Shown here: piece after piece, positions 35,627 through 47,988 of the stretch | How the letters are laid out: every line of letters begins with the position of its first letter | Position numbering within the stretch: the first letter of the stretch is position 1 | From: Polytrichum commune | Taxonomy: Eukaryota > Streptophyta > Polytrichopsida > Polytrichales > Polytrichaceae | Assembly: GCA_950295325.1 (NCBI GenBank) | Contig: OX485805.1 | Span: 23,611,501-23,675,500, forward strand | Direction of reading: 5' to 3' | DNA length: 64,000 bases | The notes under the pieces: model-generated | Told to the model about the DNA's origin: nothing | The model's database searches: none | The model's input: only the letters and a program-made list of their open reading frames with translations | Made by a program: the position numbers and the translations under genes

Positions 35627-36031
35627 GGGTGAGTTTCCATGTAGGCCGTTCGCTAATCATATTGTAGTGGGAATAAGGTCATATTTGTCCAAATGTAGAT
35701 GGATTATGGTCAGACAGGTGTTTGTATGTGTCAGGTAGCCACTTTCATCTTCTCATATATGCATCCATTTACTAACTTCCTCCTCCGTGTTACCAAGGAT
35801 GGAGTTCTAGATCATCGGTCTTCAAAATCCTTTGGTGACCAACACTTGTAGGTTAAAAAATGATTTAGTGGGGTGCATGAAAGTCTAGCGGCCCATCTCC
35901 AGAGGCCTCCACATTCTAGTAGGCCACCGGAACGTGCTTGGTTGGTAGGTTGTGCTTATCTACATGAGAACACATATGACCCATTATTATCTAGGATCTC
36001 GTGGACGAACGGCCTACATGGAAACTCACCC
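35627..36031. mobile_element. MITE family A, copy 2
   Basis: 405 bp with ends GGGTGAGTTTCCATGTAGGC and complement, flanks TAA (35624-35626) and TAG. Interior is the reverse complement of the 8147-8567 copy (shared ACAAGTG, TTAGTA and GAAGATG words). Confidence 0.85.
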
Positions 36032-36033
36032 TA

Positions 36034-37440
36034 GTTGGGCCAAAGACACTTGATGCCTGCCAATCATTGGTTCTTATTTCAAGTTTTGATGAGAGGAGCA
36101 TTGGCTATAAGTAGTGGGGTGACGAAGCCATATGTACACATTTATATGTATGTGGCAGATGATGTGTTGAAGTGGTATTTGAGGTCGTATTTTTTCACCC
36201 ATCGTAGGAGTGATTCTATGAAAATGATTAAGAGGTAGGGGCTAAGGGTATCACCTTGTATTGTACCCCTAGTAATTGTATGGGTGAGGTCATTCCAAAG
36301 CGATTTATTTAGAAGGAGGTGGTGGGGTACATATGTATGTCTCCTACTCACGATATTGTGTCTTTTGGGGTAACCTAAGTCTTCCATAATGGTTGACAAC
36401 CTCGTGTAATCTATGGATTTGACAACGTTTATGAAGTCTATGTATGCTATGTATCCATCTTGGTTTGTAAGTATAGGGCCTTCAATTGCAACAATGATCA
36501 TTTGAATTCTTCAAGTTGCGTTGCATTGTGGATGGAAGCCTCCTTTGAAGTAGAGGAGTATGTGTAGTTTCTATGTAGGTTGTTAGGAGAGTGATAAGTG
36601 CACAGTGCAAAATTTGTATATCGTGTTGGCTAGGGCAATAAGCTTGTAATTTGTGATGAGGAGCGTGTTGCCTTTTTTGTGTAGAAGTACAGTTTTGTTT
36701 TGTTTCCACTACGTTATGATATTCTTCTGTTTATAGCATTGTTGGAAGAATGAGAACATATCACGGAATCTAGGATGTACACTAAATATTGTATTTACTG
36801 TAACCAATTTTATTTGACTTGCCCAACACTAAATGTAAACCTACCATCATGTGTCATTCCTTGTAAGAAATGTTGGACATTATAAATATACGATGTTGCA
36901 ATTATTGTCAATAACTTTATTCCTTCTCATCCAAATTACAATCATCTATGACAATATCTGATTACCAAAAAAATTAGGACTAAAAATATAAACCACAAGT
37001 GGATGAACTAAAAGTAAGTTAAGATAGTATTTGTAAACTTATTCATAAAAGATCTCATTAGAAAAGTTACTGCATTGACATAAAATACCATATGACACTT
37101 GATACAATGTTTAGTGTAGTGGTATGATAATTTCGTTTGGGATGTTGTCCATACATGTTTAAGGCTATTGTCATACACTTATCTCAAGAACTTGTTGGAG
37201 AGTAGTGAAGGTGGTGATCCTTTTCTTTCTTTTTCTTTGGCATTATACCTTGGGTTGTTTGCCAAGGTATTTTCTTATTGCACACGTCCTTGTGTCTAGG
37301 TGGTATGTTGGGTTGTCGTCACATAGGCGGCTTGCTTGTGACAAGATGCTTGTTGTAATCCTAGAGCTATAGCGAGTGGGTCTATTAGAATGTGGCCATT
37401 ATGATCTTTAAGGCAATCTAGTGGTGGCGTGATTCTAAGT
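36034..37440 (-). pseudogene. Dead LINE reverse transcriptase
   Basis: Minus-strand remnant of a non-LTR retrotransposon ORF2. From about 37430 downward: a pre-RT stretch (PPLDCLKDHNGHILIDPLAI), NIPNEII near 37130, then after a CACTA insertion KKGNTLLITNYKLIALAN, YIDFINVVKSIDY (RT motif A, Asp of YIDF) and TRGTIQGDTLSPYL (motif B). The expected YADD box after 36142 is lost at a stop. Several frameshifts and stops; not functional. Confidence 0.8.
36778..37121. mobile_element. CACTA-like foldback (family D), copy 2, inside the LINE
   Basis: Ends TACACTAAATATTGTATTTA and complement of CTACACTAAACATTGTATCA, clearly the same family as 33418-33810. It separates two parts of the LINE reading, so it inserted after the LINE. 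Confidence 0.65.
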
Positions 37441-38794
37441 TGAAGTTTTTTTCCGCTATGATTTTGGATTTTTTTGTTGTTGTCTACTATGGTTTAATAT
37501 TTAGAAATGACTTTTTTTTTTGCAGCCGTTTGTTGTTTGTTTTGATATGATTTTATGTGTTTCGATTTTAGCATTGCATATGACGATGGTAATTTATGCT
37601 ATCCATGTTGTGGCGTTTATGGCATGTGGGGGTAGAGGGGGAGGGTTGGATTGAAAACAATGTCGGGGTGTATAGGTTGTCCTTATGGTGCAACCATTGT
37701 GCATGTGAGAGTGTGCACATATGGCTCCTCATTGCTTCTCGGATGCTATGGTGGATTATGAGTTGCTTTTCCCATGACGTTTATTGTTTTCATGGTAACA
37801 AGCCTCCTTGTCGCATTTCTCTTTTAGTTAGGGGTCACACATGTGTGTTTTATGTAGTTTCTTAGTGGCCTAACCTCTTCACAGAAGGTTTCTTGTATGT
37901 GTTCCCAAAAGGTGGTTGGTATATTTTATAATTGGAGAGTTTTTGTGAGGTTGTCAAATTCCTGGTATTTGTCTTCTATGATCAGCGTTTTGGAGGTTTT
38001 TTTTTTTTGGGGGGGGGGGCATGTGATGCAAGGGTTCAGGACATTAGGTCATGCCCATTTGGTGATGATGTTGTTTGGGCCTGATTGTAGTTACACTAAG
38101 TACCGGTTGTGGTTGATTCATGTTGTGCAGGTTAGGTTTTCAGATTGTAGAATAGGAAAATACCATAACAGTCTCCAGCGTTTACAGTTAAGGTTTCCAT
38201 TAGGGCTTGTCATATGGAAGAAACATATGATAACAGGAAGCTTCCACATAAGGCTCCCTGGGAGCTGGTTCACATTTCGCACGAAGCTTACAACGAAGAC
38301 TTTCCTTCTCCCCTGAACTTCTATAGTTCTTTACTGCCGCTGTAAATCTGCTACTCTGCCAGTTCCAAAATTGGTACAATTTTCAACAACGTACTCAAAA
38401 TCACTTCTTGTCAGACAGATGAATTGTTGGTTTATACCGCATTGGCTGTTGCGATAATCCCCACTATCATGTCGGGATTCAGAGTGTATATCCCCCAGTA
38501 CTGCTGGCAGATCTAAAACCGACAACCTGAGAAAAAGACCAAGATACATCGCAACCCTAACATATGATGACAATTCACAGGCTTAACGGAGATCTAATAT
38601 CAGATCAGATCTTATTCCCAAATGGCCAAAGTACTGTAGGCAGAGGCTAGAACAACCGCCCCGTTCCAGGGGAACTGATTTTTTTGGGATGTGTACAACC
38701 CAACTACATGATGGCAGTCATAAACCTGATCCCAGATCGATCGTGGAGACGGCGAGCTGTGAGGATCAATTCCCGCTTATATAATCTGAACTCC
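37441..38794. other. Intergenic, possible LINE 5' remnant then unrecognised
   Basis: 37441-38000 on the minus strand may continue the LINE (weak). A T-run and G-run lie at 37998-38019. From 38120 to 38790 base composition is more even; a minus frame 38573-38331 (80 codons, DYRNSQCGINQQFICLTRSD) is preceded by a possible acceptor but I do not recognise it. Confidence 0.3.
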
Positions 38795-39236
38795 CACTCA
38801 TACCAACTCACTGTACAAAACTATTTGACTCCCAGAACTTCATATGAATAGACAAAAGGAACAATTTACATTCATAAGAATTACACCTACACCTTCCCAA
38901 AACTGTCCATGCGCACCATCTTCGTCAAAAATGGTTATGAGTATATGATGGAGAGGATACTTGCATCCAAATAATGTTGCAGTTGAGAGGGGGCTATCTT
39001 CATAATGGAAGTATCAGCACTCTCAATCCCCAAAAGCAAGTTCAATTTCATCTGTCCTAATTATTCCTTAAATTGCTTATCGTAATGGAGAAGACCCTGA
39101 TTTCAACCCTCCATCGTTCACCTACGTCTACCACCACCCATTTACTTCCTCTGGCGAAGGAGAATACATCCGGGCAATTTGTAAATATGCCTTGAGCTGG
39201 GCATAAAACTGCACAGCTTTTTCTGTAAAATCGAGT

Positions 39237-41727
39237 CTATTGTTGAGCACACTGGATGCGGGGTCCAGAAGACTCCTCATCTTCATCATATGCTTCTTGC
39301 TGTTGCTGCTGTTTCCTTCTCATCTCATCTTCAATGTTGACATCATGTAGGGTTGTTTCCTCACACTCATCCAGCTCCATATCTGTCATTTGACTCGTTG
39401 GTCTGGGAGGAAGAATTGCTTCCAAAGCTGCACATTGTTCTGGTGATAGTGTCCCTGTCTCAGGGAAATCGACAGTGAAATGCAAGTATAGTCTGCCTTT
39501 CATGAAGGGCCTCTGGTAGTGAGGCATACCCTCGTCATTGATGGCCTTAAACTGACCTGTTTGCACAATACAGGAAACAAAAGTCTCAGCTCAAAGATCA
39601 AGGAAACTCAATCTCTAGGTCATATCCAATGTAGACCAAAAAAACAAATCTATCACCAGACTTTACACCATATCATGTTTATGAAGCAGATTCCTAACGA
39701 TACTTAAGAGGCACCTGGACAATTATAATACAATTTCATACAATACTTGAAACCTTCGACAGTCATTGACCAACCCAATTTCAGCCAATTTTGAAACTCA
39801 CATGAAAAGTGATATCCAAAAAACCAGTGAGAAAAAACAAAAAAAATTACCTGGCTTGACTATTTCTCCAACGTTTGACTTGATAAGCAGTTGCCTTCCA
39901 TCCAAGTGTGTAAGAGGAAAATGGAACCCGCATAGAGCCTCGGTCAAGGTTAGAGTATGTTCCACAAACAGATCGTCACCTTTTCTCTTAAACTTGGGGT
40001 GCTCCTTCAATTGCAGAACGAACACTATATCTCCTGTTGTAGTATCAGGCTGGAGAAAAAGCAAACCATCCAGTTGAGTAACTCTGTCGAACAAGTAAGG
40101 TTGATCCCACAAGTGAAATCATGAGGCTGTAGTTATAATCACAACCTAAACTATGCACCATCACAAAAAGCATCAAAATTTGAAGAGAACATACCGCCTC
40201 ATCAGCCTCTCCAGTGAAGGTAATTTTCTGTCCATGCTGCATTCCCTTCTCTACATGAACTTCCAGCAATTTTTTGTCCTGAACAACCTTCTGTCCCTTG
40301 CACTGGCCACACTTGTCCTTTTCACTGATAGTCTCGCCTGCGTCACAAACAAATTTAGAAAATTGGGTAAACATGTAGCAAGAAAGTGGACCTCATCAAA
40401 AAATGGTAGTGGAACCCTAATTCTGAACTTTGTACAACAACATAGAAAAACCCTAAATTTGCGAAGTCTATCTTTGAATGCTGACCTGAGCCTCTGCAAT
40501 CGGGACAGACATGCTGCATCTGCTGAATCATGTTGGGTCCGAGCTGCCTAATGGATACCTTCATCCCTGAACCCTGACATCCAGCACACCTACTTGATGT
40601 ACCTGTCTTTGAACCCTTCCTGCATAAGGGAAAGATGCATTTTCAAGGAATGTCAGCACAGCCTCCACATGAAAAATGCTTCCCTAACACATAAGCAGCG
40701 AAACATTACAAATTTGACGATACACTGTGGAATGTCTCAGAATTCTTACCCCTTGCACTTGGTACATATAACATTCCGAGAAAGAGAGAGCTTCTTAGAT
40801 GTCCCGTTATACAAATCTTCAAGAGAAACCTTCAGAGGGTGGACAACATCCTCTCCCCTCCTCTGCCGCCGTCCACCTCTTACGCTACCGCCTGCAGCAA
40901 AGGGGGAATCTGCCAGATCAGGGAAAATCCATTTCATTACACCTTTAGTTCGTTTAAGTATGTAACTAAAAACAGATCTCAGGTAAGCAATTGCCACAAC
41001 TACCACTACAGGCTACTTTGCTCTGGCCTGTATGGGAGTTAAGGCCCGTAAGAACACACACCTCCTCCAAATGGATGACCGCCTCCGCTGAAAAACGACT
41101 CAAAGATGTCAAATGGATTGTGGGAAGCACCCCCTCCGCCCATTCCCTCCTTAAGAGCATCTTCTCCATATTGATCATATATATCCCGCTTCTCCGGATC
41201 ACTCAGAACTTCATACGCTTGAGCAAGCTCCTTAAACTGCAAACACACGGCAAAATTGTCAGTCCCACGACCAAGTTCATAATTCAGTCCCGGTCAAAGA
41301 CTGTTAACAATCTGACCTACGTTTCGTTCATCGCCCGCGATCTCATAAAAGGCACCTCTCGTCACTTTCAAGCACAAATCAAGGAAAACTCTCCACTAAT
41401 CGTACGCTGTCAAAGACCGACACAGACCAGTCCAAACAACATCGCTAAACAACATTCCCAAGCTCTCCCGACAAATACACATCCGACATAAGAACACCAT
41501 CGACGCCAGTTCCACTCTTCTTGCCATGCCTTTCCCAGTTATGTCTGCGCATCATGGCATGGCACCATCCATACCTTCTCGGGATCTCCACCTTTGTCGG
41601 GGTGATTCTTAATTGCAGCCTTCCTGTATGCCTTCTTGAGCTCATCCTGCGATGCGCTCTTCGACACCCCTAGCACATCATAATATCTAGAGTTGTCACT
41701 CTTCTTCGATGGCATACGCCCGAACAT
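39237..41727 (-). CDS. Type I J-domain co-chaperone (DnaJ/HSP40, DNAJA-like), copy 2
   Basis: Paralogue of the gene at 23228-26305 with the same role and domain order. Seven exons: 41727-41575, 41236-41062, 40891-40750, 40619-40486, 40337-40195, 40049-39851, 39556-39237; 421 aa. Every exon length equals that of copy 1 (153, 175, 142, 134, 143, 199, 320), as do intron phases. HPD, the four CxxCxGxG-type repeats and the terminal CAQQ box are intact. The J-domain exon encodes the same 51 residues. Differences are scattered: SVRGG for SGRGG, ICTKCKG for ICSKCKG, EHPKFK for ENAKFK, GFHFPL for [17 protein letters not shown] for [16 protein letters not shown] for PRTQC. Introns are mostly diverged in sequence and length. 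Both copies look functional. Confidence 0.97.
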
Positions 41728-42330
41728 GGTTACCGACTTTTTGCGTTCTCCCTTGAAACTTCAAACCCCACACTGCAAGCCTCTGAATCACTAACCAGCC
41801 AAACCAAAACCTCCGGTCTCCAGCACAGATCCAGGCTGAATAAAACTCTTCCACCTCTGCTACTTACATACTCTTGTAACCCTTACAAGGCTGAAACTGC
41901 CTCGTCGCGTCGCCAAATTCCACAAATAGGGGGTCCTCGAAATGCTATGCGAGAATAGATCGTTAGAAGAGATTAGTTTATGCGAGTTTGTGAGGCTATG
42001 CGAGCACAGATCGTCGAGAGGAGACAGGATGGAAGGGCGACGACACAGCCCTATGAACGAAAGAACACGCAGCTGTCCGGTACTCTTTTGCGCAGCGTAT
42101 TTGTCTGTCCCACCTACGCAGGCCGAAGGTTCCAGAGGACGGTTCTGGACCGTCGATCCTTGAAACTGGATGTAATGGGCGGCCACGATGGGCCCGTGCC
42201 ACCCAACTGCACTCTTCCATGCCCCCGGCATTCATACTCGCAGCCGACAGATCGCAGCCGTGCGAAGGCGGCCATCGGACGGCCCAGGATCGGTTCCACG
42301 AAGAAGAACACCCTAGAAGCCCTTGGGACT
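41728..42330 (-). promoter_or_regulatory. Promoter and 5' region of J-protein copy 2
   Basis: Shares blocks with 26306-26850 (GTATTTGTCT near 42090, GAACACCCTAGAAGC near 42306). GGTTCCACGAAGAAGAAC near 42292 has clustered GAA/TTC triplets, heat-shock-element-like but not canonical. Inference only. Confidence 0.5.
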
Positions 42331-42419
42331 TTCAAGCCCTTTCTCTCTTTCCTTCATTTGCCGTATCTTTTGATTTTCATTGCCACTCCAAGTGGCCCAA
42401 GTGTACTCGACATTCAACA

Positions 42420-43935
42420 CTCAAGAAGTGTCTAGAATTTTCTAGAATTTGTGCCGCCCCATGTTTCCATGCTTTGGAAAGTGTAGAGACGTTTTCACAT
42501 TATTCGTACATCTCGAGCAAACCTATAAGAGCATCCCCACACGTTCCCATTCTAGGCATCTCTACACTCACACCGCCAACTTAAAGGTGTGATTCAATGA
42601 AGTGGGTAGTTGTCTGTACATAGAAGTGTTCTCTTCCCCTTTAGGTTTTATACCTTTACAAATTGTTTTACCCTTTCAAATATGCGGTTTATAGAGGAGA
42701 GGATATGTTATGTTGTTCCAAATGGCCCTACTAAGGCAACCCATTAACATGGAACACTGAAGAAGTGTCTAGAACTTGTGTTGTCCAAAGTTTTTACGTA
42801 TTTTCACACTTTGGAAATGTACATATTTTCATGTTGTTTATTCGTCCCGAGTGAACCTATGAGAGCATCCCCACATGTTCCCGTCCTAGACATCTCTACA
42901 CTCACGCTACCAACTTAAAGATGTAATTTAATGAAGTGGGTAGTTGTTGTCTGTGCGTAGAAGTTTTCTTTCCCCCTTTAATTTTTAGACCTTTCCAAAT
43001 TCGTTCTCCCTTTCATTTGTTGCTCCAAAGGGCCCTACTAGGGAACTCATTAACATGGAACACTCAAGAAGTGTCTAGAATTTGTGCTACCCAAAGTAGA
43101 GTACTTCCACACTTTGGAAATGCAGACACTTTCACATTGTTTATTCAACCCAACCACTCCTATGAGAGTATCCCACATGTTCGTATTCCAGACATGTAGA
43201 CACTCACACCACCAACTTAAAGGTGGAAATTAATGAAGGAGGTAGTTGTTTGTGCGTCCATGTGTTCTCTCCCCCTAAATTTTATACCATTACAAAACAT
43301 TTTACCCTTTCAAATGTGTAATTTATAGAGAGGATGGTATTTTTATTACAGCAAGTGACCATACCAGGGCAACCAATCAACATGGAACACTAAAAAAACG
43401 TCTAGAATTTGTGTCACCCAAAGCATCATAGTTCCTTGCTTCATAGTGTAGACATGTTCATGTTATTTGTACCTCTTGGGTGAACTTATAAGAACATCTC
43501 CACGTGTTCCCATTGGAGATCTCTAAAACACATCATCAACTTAAATGTAAAATTTAACAAGATTGGTTGTTTGTGCGTTATCATAAACACAAAGTTAGAG
43601 GAGCTCTCTCTCCCTTTAAGACCTTCTTTCCTTTCACGTATACAACATATAGAGGGAGGAGTGGCTTTCATTGCTCCAAGTAGCCCTACTAGGGCAACCA
43701 ACCAAAAACACTCAAGAAGTGTCTAGAATGTATGTTGCCCAAAATATCGGATTTCCATGCTCATGTCAAGTTGGAAATAATAAACTTGGACATTAACATA
43801 TTGGAAGTTACGAGGCTGATGCATTTGAGGTTGTAGATTATGTCAAAACTGCACCAAGTGGTTCTAACTACTCATAAATTCAATACTTAAGAATGTCTAG
43901 AACTCGTGTTGCCCATCATATTGCCGCATTTCGGA
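42420..43935. repeat. Degenerate tandem array, unit about 320 bp
   Basis: AAGAAGTGTCTAGAA followed by a TTTGTG-GCCC stretch recurs near 42423, 42761, 43065, 43391, 43712 and 43889 (spacing 338, 304, 326, 321, 177). Each unit carries a thymine-rich CTCTCCCCCTTTA block, a CACATG-TTC block and an ACTCACACC-CCAACTTAA block. It begins about 700 bp upstream of J-protein copy 2. No coding frame is maintained. Confidence 0.8.
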
Positions 43936-45052
43936 GTACAGACATGTTCTCGGGCACACCATGTACACAATGTTATGAAGGGAGGAAGGTGCAGGGAACT
44001 AAGAAACTCGATTATGACAAAAGTCGGAGTCCCGAAGCTTGAAGTGTGACAATTGATTTCGTTAACAAATTATGTTGCAACCTATTTTATGAGTTTGGCG
44101 TTGCAATTGCAAAGGCGGCGACTCCCAAAATTGAAAGTTGGTGGTGGCAGTCACCATGTGTCCAGCAACTCGTGGGCGCACTTCACCTTTTAGGATACCC
44201 ACAACCTCAGCAATTGATGACCATTACACTGTAGTTGCATATACATAATCAACCATCACTTCAAAAACGTCCACCAACACTAAGCCAATTGAGAATGGCG
44301 TTGTCACCACGTCATTAATTCATGGTCACATAAGTTATTCTAACTCTAAAAATACAAAAATTAATGAATGTAAGTATAAATAATTGTATTATCAATTTTA
44401 TTTTATTTTTATTTTTATAGTTTATTTTAAAATATAATACAATTAATAAAAAATGTATTAAACTTGTATGTGAATCGTCAAGCAATTTAAGGGCCAAATT
44501 TAGGTGTTGGTACGAAAAGCCTAACAATTTTAGGCCCACATACCTTATTATGATACCCAATTGATTGAAATAGTATATTTCAAACGTCAAAGGAAAGGCG
44601 ACCTTCATAGAAAGCATTCATTGTATTCTTGAGGGTTAGCTAATATTATGTTCAAAGGATTTGTTGGCTTTGGGAAACTAAAGAGCTTGACCAGTTGACC
44701 AAGCGTTTCCAAAATCTTCCCAATTGTTGATGTTACTCATGAAGAATACAAGAGAAGAAAGGAAGGACGTTTTTGAATTCACTTGCTCGTGGCAAGTTTG
44801 AGATAATGAGCTTACAAAGTGGAAGACTATAAGGGAGGTTAATGGAAACGAGGTCAAGAGGTGCATACAATTTTCCTTCAAATATTTGACATTAAAGAAG
44901 TCTACCCTTAATTGCCTCGGGATGCATTCCAATGAACTAGAGGTTTCCATACATCCTTTGATGTGGAGGACATTTGAGTCCACTACATTGTTTATGGTAT
45001 TTAATGTCACATGTGTAATAATGTCACTTATCTTATTATGAGGCGTATGGTA
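43936..45052. other. Intergenic, nothing recognised
   Basis: Includes a very AT-rich stretch (44380-44470). No supported gene. Confidence 0.3.
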
Positions 45053-45701
45053 CTCGGGGAGTTCACTAGACATGTATATATGTATACACGTGCGTGACAA
45101 GGGTATTTATTCAAGGGGTATTTAATTATCCATCCTTAATTTTTGGTACCGTATTATTATATAATTTGCTCATTTCTTGTTTTTAAAATGACCCTATAAT
45201 TACTTTGAAATTTGATGAAGCTCTAATTTTAAGCTAGGTATGTTCATTATAATTATTTGATTTTTCTCCAAAGGATTTAAGAGCATTCAAAGTACTAAGT
45301 CACCAAAATCCAAGGCACAACAAGGTTTTTACATTAAGAGTGTTCATAAACAGTTTCAAACAACAAAATCAGCCCATGTTCCTCAATCAAGTTACACGCA
45401 CAATTAAACACAATGGTGCTGAGTTTCAACTGAATTGACGTAGTTTTTCATCCAAAATCTTCCCGCTTCTGAACACAAAAGGCACCCTTTTTCAAAAAAA
45501 CCTAGGATCCTTAAATCCTATGGTATATTTTTACAAATATTTAAAAAATATGTGTTATTTGTATCAAGCCTATATTATTTATAATACATACTCACCTATA
45601 TTACTTCTAAGAAAATTCTAAGTTTTTTCTTTTGTGAATATAAATTACCCTATATTTTCCCGCACGTTGTTTTCTAATATTATCACAGTGAACTCCCCGA
45701 G
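45053..45701. mobile_element. Family C hAT-like transposon, copy 2
   Basis: 649 bp, ends CTCGGGGAGTTCACT and AGTGAACTCCCCGAG, perfect 8-bp duplication GTATGGTA (45045-45052, 45702-45709). Reverse orientation and closely similar to 14468-15124 along its length. Confidence 0.92.
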
Positions 45702-45709
45702 GTATGGTA

Positions 45710-45935
45710 GCAATGATCAGGGAGAACCGACAGTTAGTTACAAATGAGCCGGTTGAGTTTGAGAAATAATTGGTTGAAGTTCAAGACTGCATGAAAATTA
45801 CATATCATTTTAGAGGAATTTATAGAATATACCCCAATTTAATAAAGGAAGGTCAGAGGATGTCAACATGTAACGGGTTGGACTTGCAAACACTAGGATC
45901 TCAACCAATTATGCCCAAAAATCTCCCCGATCACT
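45710..45935. repeat. Dispersed repeat (partner 16590-16820)
   Basis: Shares GGTTGAGTTTGAGAAAT, TTAGAGGAAT-TAGAATAT and CAACATGTAAC-GGTTGGACTT words with 16590-16820. Confidence 0.65.
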
Positions 45936-46302
45936 GTATGGTAAGTAACACTAATCACCAAGATATTCATCACTAGTGTCACCTCATGGCACTTGGCATT
46001 CAAGTGCACTTACTAATGTCCTGGCATGAGTATGATCAATAATGTTATGAGGTGTATGCCTATGTTACAGAATGGTATGTAGGTTGATTGAAGCGCACAC
46101 TAAAGACACTTGATGCCATTGGTATGCACAATAATACCCTCTCCTTGCATACCAAGATGCAAAACTATCTTGATTTTCCACTCAGGTTGCGTTGGCTCAC
46201 CCGGGTTGGTTGTATTTTGGGTTACCTTTGTAATTGGTTTCTCTCAATTTATGCCAAAAATAAAAAAGATGCAAAACTATCATCCCAAATATCCAATGTG
46301 CC

Positions 46303-46465
46303 ACACTAAATGTCATAATGTAAATAACTTTTTTGTTTAAAAAATTACTTGTGTTCACGAATAGTATCTTACTGGCAATTAGGGGACGTGACACTTTCAT
46401 ACCTATGGACATCTAGTTTAGGCCCTTTGCATATAGTGTACATGACACTAAATACCATAAATGGT
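46303..46465. mobile_element. Possible family D remnant
   Basis: CACACTAAATGTCATAATG at the left and CACTAAATACC-TGGTGTAGCAC at the right resemble family D ends, imperfectly. Weak call. Confidence 0.35.
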
Positions 46466-46555
46466 GTAGCACTATCCAAAGTGCTTATGCTCTTCTCAAT
46501 ACATAGAAAAATCTCTTGCATGCCATGGTACATATTCGTCCCGAGTAAACCTAAG

Positions 46556-46790
46556 GTGAGCGGGTCTTAAATGGACACTTTTAGCTTTGCACCACTTTTT
46601 GGATGTAGACATTTTCTTCATAACTTTTAGAGCCCATTTGACTAGTGAGCCTAGAGTGGTCAACAAAATTGAGAATGTAAACCGACATCTTTTAAGCACA
46701 AGTCTTTCCATGTTTGTTCTTAGGTCACACCTAACCACACACCATGGAAATATAGGTGTCCAATTAAGATGAGTAGCCAAATTAGGCTCA
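46556..46790. repeat. Fragment of the long dispersed repeat
   Basis: GAGCGGGTCTTAAATGGACA then a TTCTTAGGTCACACC block, in the same order as 5107-5440 and 10762-11090. A further fragment is at 48600-48970, and the first block alone near 63887. Confidence 0.6.
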
Positions 46791-46898
46791 CTTACCTTAT
46801 AAGGAGAGGAGAATGAAAAGAATAGAGAAATGCTTATGAATGTTGTGTTGGAAATAATAGAATTTGACATAAGCAAACCCATAGGTTAATGCAATTAA

Positions 46899-47495
46899 GG
46901 GGCACTTCACACATGAGACTGAGAGCCCGTGACCATTCCACTTCAAGCGCTCTCATTGGCGGAAAAGGCAGGGCCGGTCCAATTTCACTTCACACTACGC
47001 TTGAGGGACCAACAAAGTATGTGAATGCAAGATGGATGTAAAGTCTACATGGATTCTCACATGCCATCGAATGGATCATGTTTCATGGTCACTTACATTA
47101 ACCACCTCTTGGAGGTAGGCCCAACACAAAACTGCGAGACCATGGCACTCCGAACATCACATTATTCAGATCCATAGCAGTGTTTCATGGGACTGACAAT
47201 ACTCTACATAATATTGTCAGTCCCACAAAACATTGTTATGGATTTGAATAATGTGATGAACACTCACAACTGTTGATTTATTCTATTTTATCATGTGTGA
47301 GGACCCGCATGAATAAAAATATCATTGAAATAGCATTTGGTTGAGGGCATGATCACATATGACTTCACACTCCACTTGAGGGTCCGTGATCACACTACGT
47401 GATTGTGGAGGTGTATTGGGACGACCTTTGGACACTTTCTTTTTGGCTCCAATAATTTCATGGTCACGGCTCTTGGCTCGTGTGTGAAGTGGCCC
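46899..47495. mobile_element. MITE family B, copy 4 (reverse), carrying a nested element
   Basis: Ends GGGGCACTTCACACATGAG and GTGTGTGAAGTGGCCC, perfect TAA duplication (46896-46898, 47496-47498). Longer than other copies because of the insertion at 47156-47257. Confidence 0.88.
47156..47257. mobile_element. Foldback family E, copy 2, nested in MITE B
   Basis: 102-bp hairpin, arms ATCACATTATTCAGATCCAT and GGGACTGACAATA with complement. The apparent target duplication is GAAC (47152-47155, 47258-47261); intact family B copies carry the site once. Confidence 0.8.
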
Positions 47496-47917
47496 TAAGG
47501 TTGTGAATTACATCCAAAGTGTCTTAGTACTTAATTCTTGAATACTCGGACAACCATAACCTAATCCTTGATTGCCTCATGTGCATTCCATTGAAATTGA
47601 ATAGCTTATGTAGAAACTATCCCCCTTATGACGACACATGAGGTTATACCTCTTCATTGCAACAAGAAAACGGTAGAACCGTGAGGCTCTGTCCTTTACT
47701 ATGAAAGACTACAATTGTAGTTGTCCACTTTGCTCATGCCAATCCATGGTTATTCACTATACCAAACCTTTCTTGGATTTTGGGCACCTTCTTCTCAAAT
47801 GCGGGTCAAGGATTCAAGCTACTCATTTATCACTCAAAAATTTAAAAATAAATAATCAAGAACTGCCGAAATAACTATAGTTAACTAGATTTCTTTCAAT
47901 GCATTTTAGGGAGCAAT

Positions 47918-47920
<3 letters not shown>

Positions 47921-47986
<66 letters not shown>
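47921..47986. repeat. (TA)n(GA)n microsatellite
   Basis: About 20 bp of TA followed by about 46 bp of GA. Confidence 0.97.

Positions 47987-47988
<2 letters not shown>

Larger units (their letters stand above)
38795..42330. repeat. Segmental duplication block 2 (partner 22890-26850)
   Basis: Holds J-protein copy 2 with matching 5' and 3' flanks in the same orientation, about 16 kb from block 1. Confidence 0.85.

Noticed and set aside
37596-38316. Plus-strand frames of 89 and 139 codons
   Set aside because: No recognisable domain, they cross homopolymer runs, and part of the region reads as LINE on the other strand.
38331-38573. Possible terminal exon on the minus strand with a pyrimidine-rich acceptor
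   Set aside because: No partner exon or family could be identified; noted only within the regional entry.
46496-46882. 128-codon minus-strand frame
   Set aside because: It covers a fragment of the long dispersed repeat, and other copies of that repeat do not keep the frame open.
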